From Hyphomicrobiales bacterium (GTDB lineage: Bacteria > Pseudomonadota > Alphaproteobacteria > Rhizobiales > Xanthobacteraceae): a stretch of DNA of 64,000 nucleotides. The notes below the pieces were generated by a model, which did no database searches, had not been told where the DNA came from, and worked only from the letters and a program-made list of their open reading frames with translations. Location of the stretch: NCBI GenBank assembly GCA_017305665.1, contig JAFKKH010000021.1, positions 1 to 64,000 on the forward strand, written 5' to 3'. This document shows, piece after piece, positions 1-6,951 of this stretch; within the stretch, counting starts at the first letter, position 1; each line of letters begins with the position of its first letter. Position numbers and translations under genes: made by a program.

Positions 1-260
1 TGTTCGGAGAGCCACGATTCGGCCTCCTCCAGCCGTGTGATGTTCACGCGACAGGTGCGGGTGCGACCGGCTTTCTCTGTCGCGATGAGGCCGCTGTGTT
101 CAAGCACCCGCAGATGTTTCAGGAAGGCTGGAAGCCCCATGCCGAAAGGCTCCGCGAGCTCTTTGACCGGCGCGGGGCTTTGGACCAGACGAGCAATGAC
201 GGCCCGTCTGGTGGGGTCCGCCAGCGCGTGAAACGCTTGGTCGAGCGTATAGTTCTCCAT
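1..260 (-). CDS. ArsR-family winged-helix transcriptional regulator (partial, cut by left edge)
   Basis: The first 86 codons of a small DNA-binding repressor are visible and the C-terminus lies outside the window. The protein begins MENYTLDQAFHALADPTRR, the classical ArsR opening, followed by a helix-turn-helix (about residues 28-65, including PVKELAEPFGMGLPAFLKHL) and the wing around residues 65-80. No metal-binding Cys pair is seen in the visible part. The ending RVNITRLEEAESWLSE is typical of the subgroup often paired with a SRPBCC/AHSA1 gene, which would lie to the left. An inverted repeat straddles the start codon and probably mediates autoregulation. The fold is clear but the ligand cannot be told. 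Confidence 0.85.
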   Translation of the reverse strand, partial: MENYTLDQAFHALADPTRRAVIARLVQSPAPVKELAEPFGMGLPAFLKHLRVLEHSGLIATEKAGRTRTCRVNITRLEEAESWLSE

Positions 261-293
261 ATGGCGAACTATAGCAGACAGTTCACCATATGG
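257..293. promoter_or_regulatory. Inverted repeat at the ArsR start, probable operator
   Basis: Two 13-base arms, CCATATGGCGAAC (257-269) and GTTCACCATATGG (281-293), are reverse complements except for one base, with an 11-base spacer. Each arm also contains the self-palindrome CCATATGG. The left arm includes the ATG of the ArsR gene. Winged-helix ArsR repressors commonly bind such dyads at their own promoters, so autoregulation is inferred. Binding is not shown. Confidence 0.6.
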
Positions 294-349
294 AAAGCTG
301 TTTTGACGAATAGCGAGGGAGCCGAACGCTACGGGTCAGGGAGGGCGAA

Positions 350-510
350 CCACGGGACGGGTCGCTCTCCGGTGTCGTTGTTCTCTCGGTGCCGTCGGAG
401 TCGCGACGTGGTGCGATGAGGAAGGTCACCTTCTCGGCAGCCGATGTCTGCATTGGTTGCGTGACCGACGCAGACATCGATGATGCTTGATCGCGCCCAG
501 CGGCATGACG
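350..510 (+). pseudogene. Decayed fragment of an M20 carbamoylase/hydantoinase-like gene
   Basis: This stretch carries scattered remains of a gene related to the intact carbamoylase at 3185-4420. Bases 391-429 match 3530-3568 at 34 of 39 positions and encode VGVATWCDEEGH, the metal-binding Glu-Glu block (VEVAAWCDEEGH in the intact gene). Next comes LLGSR, then after a one-base shift a block ending CVTDADIDDA (intact: LVSDADIDAA). Before it, about 355-385 reads DGSLSGVVVL, like the DGPLGV metal-site block. Stops, shifts and two deletions make it non-functional. It differs enough from the neighbour to be an old paralogue or an old duplication. Confidence 0.65.
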
Positions 511-513
511 TCT

Positions 514-1269
514 TCAGAGTGCGGGCGTCCACCTGTTACGATGTCGGTAGAGTTTCGACAGGCTGAAGTTGCCGACCTCCTGCTTGCCCTTGCGGAAAAT
601 GGCGATCGCCTTTTGAACGCTCATTTCCGGAATGATATCGGGCCTGCTCCCGCAGAGCATGACGAGTTCGAAAACAAGATTGGTGAGTGCCGGCATATCG
701 GTCCATTGCTGGGTTTGATACGGCTCCTCCCAATGCGCCCAGGCCCAATCCTCGATGAGATAGAGGCCTCCGCTCTTGAGATAATGAAAGGACGCCTCGA
801 AGCTCTCGCGGGAGAGCTCGTATTGATGCGAAGCGTCGTCGATAATCATATCCAGCCGCTGTCCGGGGAATTCCGTCTGAATGATCGTCTGGACCCGCGC
901 TTTATCGCCTTGTGATGTGTTGTAGTACAATTTGATGCGGTCGGTCAGACCGTGGTCCCGTATCAGGCCAAGCACCGCCGGGCTCGAAGGTCTGATATCG
1001 ATGCCGACGAATTTGATACGTTCCTCGATTGCGGCAAGAAGCAAGGCTGAGCCGCCTTCGAAGATGCCGAACTCCAGGATATTGGTAACCCCGTTCTCGC
1101 GAATAAGGCTCTTGTATCGGTCGATCATCCCGCGGTTCTTGATGAGCGCGATGGAATCCTTCGTGGTCCTGGCGTCATTGAAGTTCTGCCTGATCAGGCA
1201 AAACTTCATACCGTTCATCACGAAGGTGTCCTCATCGCTCCAGATCTCATCACGCCAGATGTCATCCAT
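514..1269 (-). CDS. Class I SAM-dependent methyltransferase, CmcI/cephalosporin hydroxylase-like
   Basis: A 251-residue soluble enzyme predicted to transfer a methyl group from S-adenosylmethionine. A Rossmann motif I appears as ILEFGIFEGGSALLL (about residues 65-80), with an acidic strand end VGIDIRP, and the family-typical LDMIIDDASHQY followed by SGGLYLIEDW. The ATG at 1269 is chosen because AAAGGAG sits just upstream. An upstream alternative start would overlap the preceding gene and has no such site. It lies 32 bases after the GH99-like gene on the same strand, so the two are probably cotranscribed. Relatives modify sugars in polysaccharide or antibiotic clusters. The substrate is unknown. 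Confidence 0.75.
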   Translation of the reverse strand: MDDIWRDEIWSDEDTFVMNGMKFCLIRQNFNDARTTKDSIALIKNRGMIDRYKSLIRENGVTNILEFGIFEGGSALLLAAIEERIKFVGIDIRPSSPAVLGLIRDHGLTDRIKLYYNTSQGDKARVQTIIQTEFPGQRLDMIIDDASHQYELSRESFEASFHYLKSGGLYLIEDWAWAHWEEPYQTQQWTDMPALTNLVFELVMLCGSRPDIIPEMSVQKAIAIFRKGKQEVGNFSLSKLYRHRNRWTPAL

Positions 1270-1301
1270 GGGAATCTCCTTTCGATATGGAAGCGTCGCT
1301 G

Positions 1302-2711
1302 TTATCCGCCCTGTGGAGCACAAAGCCTCTCCTGCCAGATCGGTGATGATTTTTGCCCTTCGTCAGAAGGTCCTCGGCGCAACTCATCGCCGGCGATCCG
1401 CATGCCCGGTGGGCATGGCCACGCCATCGTCATCGAATCATTGGCCGGTTTGCATCCGGCGCCTGCCGCTGTGGTTGAAGTGGGCGACGTGCCAACGGGA
1501 CACGTTTTTGGATCGATCCGGGTCGGCCACGACAGCTTGAAAGGCGGAATGCTCGGGCGTCGGCCCGCCGCGTTAGCGATCACTTTGAGCCGTCGCACGC
1601 CTTCAGATAGCGTTGGCTGAATCCAGCCACCCTCGGAGCTTTCGTTCCAGGCATATAACACAACGCTCTGGAAGCGATTGTTGCGCGGATTATTGGCCGC
1701 CTCACTCATCGCGCCCCGGATTTGCCGTGTCCATTCCGCGTCGGTCGCCGGTTGGCACCAATCAGGGTTCGGCTTGCGATCCTTCATTTCCTGAGGATTG
1801 CGCAAAGCCGGACGATAATCCCACCCAAGCGTCACGGTCGGCAGGAAGCCGCCCGAGCCATTTTTGGTTTCGACTTGCCACGCTCTCTGCGCTAGCGCCG
1901 CGCAACTGGCATATGGCAGGGATTTTCCATTCGCCCCGAGCGCGGTCGCATATGTACTCGCCGCGTCAAATCCTATCCTGTGAGCAACCGGCTCCGACTC
2001 GGACAGATTAAAGATCAGAGCGACCAGATAGAGATTTCGGCCGGTCGCAGCCTTCACTCGTGCCCTTAAATCGCTCAGCGCCGCTTTTGCGCCCTGCTCG
2101 CCGCCCAGACCCTTTAGCCACGTCGACATCGTCCCGACGAAGAAAAACACCGGTGCCGAGCCGTCGTTCGCACGCATGTAATCGGGCCCGCGAACCGCTT
2201 TGGTGATTGCATCGCTCACCATCGGCACATCACGGGAGGGGAATGACAGGTTGAAATTGAGAGCGTACTTGATGCCGAGTTTGTTCGGGAGGCGAACAAA
2301 ATTCGCCAGTGCACGATTGAGCGCTACCGCTCGATGTGGATCACGTCCCCAAGCGGAACTCTCCAGGTAGTAGCCAAATATGAAATAGTCCAAGCCTGCG
2401 GCCTTCGCGTAATGGACGTCCGCAGCAAGTGTTCTTTCGGTGTTGCCGGGAAAACCCAGATGTCCATCCGGCAGACGCTCCGCGTAATACGGAATGCGGT
2501 CTCGCAATCCGGGGTCGGCCAAGACCTGCCCATAGGGACTGTCGAGACTCCAATTATCCCAGCGGATGGCGCCTAACTTGACTTTGGTTGATGAGGCGGA
2601 TGTCGCGGTGGACGGACTGCTTTTGCTCACCTGAGCAGCGGCAGGCAACGAAGAGACGATCGTTGCAAGCACAATGAACAGACGGATTGACCGGTGAGAG
2701 GCTGTCCACAT
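1302..2711 (-). CDS. Secreted glycoside hydrolase family 99/WbsX-like protein
   Basis: A 469-residue protein with an N-terminal signal peptide (hydrophobic stretch about residues 8-25 ending SLPAAAQ), so it should act outside the cytoplasm. The body resembles the GH99/GH71/WbsX-type TIM barrel: an early strand with AIRWDNW, then AKAAGLDYFIFGYYLE around residues 120-135, and the C-terminal signature LYAWNESSEGGWIQPT, corresponding to the AWNEWxEGxxLEP motif of these families. Its role is probably cleaving or remodelling an alpha-linked polysaccharide. Family assignment rests on motifs only. The start at 2711 is preferred because it leads directly into the signal peptide. It heads the pair with the downstream methyltransferase. 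Confidence 0.65.
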   Translation of the reverse strand: MWTASHRSIRLFIVLATIVSSLPAAAQVSKSSPSTATSASSTKVKLGAIRWDNWSLDSPYGQVLADPGLRDRIPYYAERLPDGHLGFPGNTERTLAADVHYAKAAGLDYFIFGYYLESSAWGRDPHRAVALNRALANFVRLPNKLGIKYALNFNLSFPSRDVPMVSDAITKAVRGPDYMRANDGSAPVFFFVGTMSTWLKGLGGEQGAKAALSDLRARVKAATGRNLYLVALIFNLSESEPVAHRIGFDAASTYATALGANGKSLPYASCAALAQRAWQVETKNGSGGFLPTVTLGWDYRPALRNPQEMKDRKPNPDWCQPATDAEWTRQIRGAMSEAANNPRNNRFQSVVLYAWNESSEGGWIQPTLSEGVRRLKVIANAAGRRPSIPPFKLSWPTRIDPKTCPVGTSPTSTTAAGAGCKPANDSMTMAWPCPPGMRIAGDELRRGPSDEGQKSSPIWQERLCAPQGG

Positions 2712-3184
2712 CGTCGCTTTCCCTTTGTCCGACGCAGCACGCGAGGGCGCTGCACGAGGTGGACACAACACCTATTCAAAGAGCAACTGAGGGCGCTTAT
2801 GTGGCAGCGAAGTGCAATTGCAGCGGCCCTGATTGTGGCGATGACCTCGGTGTGACAGCGCACGACTTCGCCAAAATGTAAATAAATGCAGATCATGTCA
2901 TGCAACTGCCGCAAAATGCGATCGACGCATCTCATGCGTGAGCTTCTTGTTGGAACTTTTCGTCCATGCCGCAAAGAGCATGAGTTGCCGCAATCGATGG
3001 CGCGCGCAGCGTCCGGCTGAGAAATTGAAAATGTCCTATCTTCCAATGGGAATTGGCGACGCTCTCCGCCGGATGTTTCCTGCATTTTCAAATCTGACAT
3101 CGGTTGCAACTCATTCCGGCCGTTGAATCGTCGATCGCGATCGTTCAAGGTGCAGCAACACGTTGCACGGGGCGCGCCACTCTC
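2712..3184. other. Intergenic region between divergent GH99-like and carbamoylase genes
   Basis: About 470 bases without a convincing gene. It is more A/T-rich than the flanks in places (around 2875-2890 and 3020-3045). It holds a short perfect dyad, ACGCAT-CTC-ATGCGT (2925-2939), and a partial stem GTGCAGCAAC-AC-GTTGCAC (3150-3168) just before the carbamoylase start. Both divergent promoters should lie here. No clear sigma-70 boxes were recognised. Confidence 0.5.
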
Positions 3185-4420
3185 ATGTCAAATACGTCTC
3201 TCATAGCCAGTAGCGAGCGGGTGCTTGCCGATCTCAACGCGCTTCGCGCCATCGGCGCGTACAAGACCGGCGTGCACAAGCCGACGTTTTCGGACGCACA
3301 CATGCGATCGCTGGTCTGGCTGACGGAGAAATTGCCGGACGCCGGCCTGACCGGCGCAATCGATGGCATCGGCAACGTGATCGGCGTGAGCTCAAAGTCC
3401 GGCGCAAAACTTCTGGCGGGCTCGCATCTCGAAAGCCAGAATCATGCGGGCTGGCTCGACGGGCCGCTCGGCGTGATCTACGCGCTCGAGGCGGCGCGCG
3501 TCATCAATGCCGATCCGTTCATCTCCGGGGCCGTCGAAGTCGCAGCCTGGTGTGATGAGGAAGGTCACTTCGGCCACTTCCTTGGCAGCCGATCCTACGT
3601 TGGTCTCGTGTCCGATGCCGACATCGATGCGGCGCGCGACCGCACCAGCGGCAAATCCATGCGCGATGCCCTGCGCGACGTGGGTCTTTCCGATCGCGTG
3701 CGCATTGTCACGCAGCCGGGGCGCCATGTCGGATACCTCGAGGCGCATATCGAGCAGGGCGATCTGCTCGAAAGCAGCGGCCTCGCCGTCGGCGTGGTCA
3801 CCTCCATCGTCGGTATCTGGCAATATCGCATAAGCTTCGAAGGCGAGCAGAATCATGCGGGCACCACCCGCATGGCTGCGCGCAAGGACGCGGGGTTGGC
3901 GCTGGCGAAATTCTGCGTAGCGATCGATACGCACTTTCCCGCCGCGTGCGGCCCGCGCACGGTGTGGACCACCGGTCGCATCGCGCTCGATCCCGGTGCA
4001 CCCAGCATCATTCCCGGCCGCGCCGAGATGCTGTTCCAGATCCGCGACGACGATTCCGCAGCCATCGACCGGCTGGAGGCGTTGTTGCATGCGATGGCAG
4101 GAGAGGTGACGGCAGCCGGGCCGTGCCGCGTCACGGTGGAGCGGATTCGTAATGGCGCTCCGGCCAGGATGGATTCCGCGTTTCAGGAAGAGATCGAGGC
4201 TGCGAGTCAGGTGTTCGCCGATGGCAAGTCGATCCGTATGCCGAGCGGCGCCGGTCACGACGCGCAGATGCTGGCAACCGTGATGCCGGCCGGCATGCTG
4301 TTCGTGCCGTCGATCGGCGGCATCAGCCATCACTGGACGGAAAACACCACGGATGCCGACATCGTCAGGGGCGCGCAGGTGTTCGTCGAGGCGTGTCGGC
4401 GCATTTTGGTTCAAAAGTAG
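3185..4420 (+). CDS. M20-family Zn hydrolase, N-carbamoyl-L-amino-acid hydrolase/allantoate amidohydrolase type
   Basis: A 411-residue cytoplasmic amidase of the hydantoinase/carbamoylase subgroup, which cleaves the ureido group of N-carbamoyl amino acids or allantoate-like compounds. Expected binuclear metal ligands are visible: GSHLESQ (His81), WLDGPLGV (Asp92), WCDEEGH (Glu125/126), LEAHIEQG (His188) and the final SHHWTEN (His382/383). The usual 'GSHLDT' is GSHLES here. The small dimerisation domain spans about residues 210-320. The ATG at 3185 is favoured over upstream starts because the family begins close to this helix. The binding-protein gene 156 bases downstream may supply substrate. 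Exact substrate is undetermined. Confidence 0.85.
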   Translation: MSNTSLIASSERVLADLNALRAIGAYKTGVHKPTFSDAHMRSLVWLTEKLPDAGLTGAIDGIGNVIGVSSKSGAKLLAGSHLESQNHAGWLDGPLGVIYALEAARVINADPFISGAVEVAAWCDEEGHFGHFLGSRSYVGLVSDADIDAARDRTSGKSMRDALRDVGLSDRVRIVTQPGRHVGYLEAHIEQGDLLESSGLAVGVVTSIVGIWQYRISFEGEQNHAGTTRMAARKDAGLALAKFCVAIDTHFPAACGPRTVWTTGRIALDPGAPSIIPGRAEMLFQIRDDDSAAIDRLEALLHAMAGEVTAAGPCRVTVERIRNGAPARMDSAFQEEIEAASQVFADGKSIRMPSGAGHDAQMLATVMPAGMLFVPSIGGISHHWTENTTDADIVRGAQVFVEACRRILVQK

Positions 4421-4576
4421 CCGTTTCATCCGGCTGGCCGGGAAACCCCGCGACAAACGATAGCTTGACACATGGAGGCGATGTGCGGCGACATGGCGAG
4501 CCCTCCGGAAACGGAAGAATATCCGGCGTGCGGCAGGGTTATAAAAGAGGGTCATCAGAAACCCAGGGAGAGCTTC

Positions 4577-5773
4577 ATGAAAGCAGTATTTTTGTCCGTG
4601 GCTGCCGGCATTTGCAGTCTGGCGATAGTGGCGCCGGCATCGGCGCAGGGCGTCAAGATCGGAATCCTCAACGACCAGTCCGGCGTCTATGCCGACTACG
4701 GTGGCAAATCGTCGATCGAAGCGGCGCGGATGGCGGTCGAGGAATTCGGCGGCGAAGTCCTCGGCCACAAGATCGAGATCGTGACTGCCGATCACCAGAA
4801 CAAGCCTGATCTTGCCGTCAACATTGCGCGGCGCTGGTACGACACCGAAGGCGTCGACATGATCACCGAACTGACGACATCGTCGGTTGCGCTCGCGGTT
4901 CAGGAAGTCACCAAGGAAAAGAAGAAGATTGATATCGTGGTCGGTGCGGCATCGTCCGCGATCACCGGCGCGTCCTGCTCGCCGTATGGTTTCCACTGGG
5001 CGTTCGATACTCACGCGCTCGCGGTCGGCACCGGCGGCGCGCTCGTGAAGGCCGGCGGCGACACCTGGTTCTTCCTGACGGCGGACTACGCCTTCGGTCA
5101 TGCGCTGGAGAAGGACACCGGCGACGTCGTCAAGGCGAACGGCGGCAAGGTGCTCGGCGCGGTGCGCCATCCGCTGAACACATCGGACTATTCGTCGTTC
5201 CTGCTGCAGGCGCAGAGTTCGAAGGCCAAGGTCATCGGCCTGGCCAACGCCGGCGCCGATACCATCAACTCGGTCAAGCAGGCGGCGGAATTCGGCATTG
5301 TGGCCGGCGGCCAGAAGATCGCAGGTCTTCTGCTGACGGCGTCTGAGGTGCACGGCCTTGGCTTGAAGGCGGCGCAAGGCCTGGTGCTGACGGAAAGCTT
5401 CTACTGGGATCTCAACGACAAGACCCGCAAGTTCTCGGAAGAGTTCTACAAGCGTACCGGGCGGATGCCGAGCATGATCCAGGCCGGGACCTATTCGGCC
5501 ACGCTGTCCTATCTCAAGGCGGTGAAGGCTGCCGGCACCAAGGACAGCGACGCCGTAGTGAAGAAGCTGAAGGAATTGCCGGTCAACGACTCCTTCACGT
5601 CGAACGGCAAGGTGCTCGCGAACGGCCGTATGGTCTCCGACCTGTATCTGTTCGAGGTCAAGAAACCCGAGGAAAGCAAGCGCGACTGGGATTACTACAA
5701 GCTGATCTCCACCATTCCCGGTGACACGGCTTATCCCACCGCGGCCAACAGCGGTTGCCCGTTCACGAAATAA
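4577..5773 (+). CDS. Periplasmic ABC substrate-binding protein, branched-chain amino acid/amide type
   Basis: A 398-residue type I periplasmic binding protein. The signal peptide (residues 1-24, ending SASA-QG) is followed by VKIGILNDQSGVYADYGG, the standard opening of LivJ/UrtA-like receptors. Later blocks include the ADYAFGH strand-loop and the YSATLSYLKAVKAAG helix. AGGGAGAG lies 7 bases before the ATG at 4577. No permease or ATPase genes of the Liv type lie nearby, so it must work with a transporter encoded elsewhere. Being downstream of the carbamoylase suggests an amide, hydantoin-derived or amino-acid ligand, which is inference. Confidence 0.88.
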   Translation: MKAVFLSVAAGICSLAIVAPASAQGVKIGILNDQSGVYADYGGKSSIEAARMAVEEFGGEVLGHKIEIVTADHQNKPDLAVNIARRWYDTEGVDMITELTTSSVALAVQEVTKEKKKIDIVVGAASSAITGASCSPYGFHWAFDTHALAVGTGGALVKAGGDTWFFLTADYAFGHALEKDTGDVVKANGGKVLGAVRHPLNTSDYSSFLLQAQSSKAKVIGLANAGADTINSVKQAAEFGIVAGGQKIAGLLLTASEVHGLGLKAAQGLVLTESFYWDLNDKTRKFSEEFYKRTGRMPSMIQAGTYSATLSYLKAVKAAGTKDSDAVVKKLKELPVNDSFTSNGKVLANGRMVSDLYLFEVKKPEESKRDWDYYKLISTIPGDTAYPTAANSGCPFTK

Positions 5774-5862
5774 TCTGTTCGCCAGTGAAGACGTGCGGGC
5801 GCGATCTTACGGGTCGCGCTCGTTGCGTTTTGATCTTTCAGAATCGTCGCTGACGGTGCTCG

Positions 5863-6951
5863 TCAGTATCCGGTCATCTCGAGGTAGCCGACGCCCTTGT
5901 GCGAGCCGGTGAAGCTGATCGGACCTTCCCAATAGGGAAAGCTCGTTCCCATCCAGCTTCGCGGGTTCAGCGGAACGATGTCGATCTCCAAGTGGCGGTC
6001 GGGGATCACGATGCGCCAACTCGTCGGCAGCTTGCGATCCGCGACCTCAGTCGTCGCCATTGGCGTCATCTCGATGGCCGATGACGGGAGTTCGGTCGCC
6101 CGTCCGCCGGGTTCGATCCAGTTTCCGGAGAGGTAATGTTTGCCTTGAGTTTGCCGCAAGCGAAACAGCATCAGTTTTTCGCCGGTTCCGAGGTGCAGGG
6201 AGAACCAGTCCCAGCCGGTCTGGTCCGCAGCGAGCGGCTGACTGCTCCATTCGCGATCCATCCAGGCTTGCCCGGTGACGTTGACGGATTTGCCGTCGAT
6301 AGTGACTCCGCCCACCATGGTGAAGAACGGCTGGCTGTAGTAGTACGAGGCCTGTCCTTCTGCGGATTTGCGGCTGTAACCGCCATCGCCTTCGAGCACG
6401 AGCGGCTTGCTGGCATCGAGTTTCAGGGCGTAGCTGAAATCGACACCTGATGCCTTCACCTGAAGCGGTGCGATGTCGGTCGCAGACATGCCGTCGAGAC
6501 CGCGCATCTCCCATGAGTCGATCCACGCGTGAAACGGATCGGTTTCAACGCCGGCCTGGCCGATGCCACCGCGTGCGAAGGTTTCGCTGTAGCGATGGGT
6601 GTCGGCGCACGTGATCGCGGCGTGTCCCATCCAGATCTGCTGACTGGCCCAGCCCTCTCGTTGCGGACCAGGCTGCATGGCTTGCCGGAAAAGCGTCCAC
6701 TGCACGCCGTATGCATTGCCGCCTTCGTCCTTGAGATTGGCGGTGAGGTACCACCACTCGATCCGATAGTCGGGGTGCGGTCCGTGATCGGCGGGAAAAG
6801 AAAAGCGGCGGCCCGGCACGACCGCCGCAAATCCGGAAGCGTCGTTGCCGAGGCCGGCAAAGCCTTGCGCCAGCGATCTGCGCGGACCGAGACCGAGAAC
6901 GGCGAGTCCGCTTACAAATGAGCGGCGCGAAAGTCTGACACTAGCGCTCAT
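5863..6951 (-). CDS. AttH/CrtC-like lipocalin-domain secreted protein
   Basis: A 362-residue exported protein. It opens with a twin-arginine type signal (SRRSFVSGLAVLGLG, residues 7-21). The body shows the COG5621/AttH signature: YRIEWWYLTANL with GVQWTLFRQAM near residues 60-90, then WMDREWSSQ and GWDWFSLHLGTGEKLMLFRLRQ. These match the double-lipocalin fold shared with hydroxyneurosporene synthase. Family members are often called predicted secreted hydrolases but biochemical function is poorly known. The ATG at 6951 overlaps the 3' end of the FtsX-like permease by 11 bases, so it is the last gene of a three-gene operon. Confidence 0.85.
   Translation of the reverse strand: MSASVRLSRRSFVSGLAVLGLGPRRSLAQGFAGLGNDASGFAAVVPGRRFSFPADHGPHPDYRIEWWYLTANLKDEGGNAYGVQWTLFRQAMQPGPQREGWASQQIWMGHAAITCADTHRYSETFARGGIGQAGVETDPFHAWIDSWEMRGLDGMSATDIAPLQVKASGVDFSYALKLDASKPLVLEGDGGYSRKSAEGQASYYYSQPFFTMVGGVTIDGKSVNVTGQAWMDREWSSQPLAADQTGWDWFSLHLGTGEKLMLFRLRQTQGKHYLSGNWIEPGGRATELPSSAIEMTPMATTEVADRKLPTSWRIVIPDRHLEIDIVPLNPRSWMGTSFPYWEGPISFTGSHKGVGYLEMTGY

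Noticed and set aside
4460-4560. TTGACA near 4465 and TTATAAA near 4541 before the binding-protein gene
   Set aside because: Spacing is far from 16-18 bases, so they do not form one promoter, and neither has a good partner.
3392-5377. Very long open frame (661 codons) on the minus strand opposite the carbamoylase and binding protein genes
   Set aside because: It spans two well-supported plus-strand genes and the gap between them, and its product is rich in Arg, His and Asp with no domain. It is a GC-driven antisense frame.
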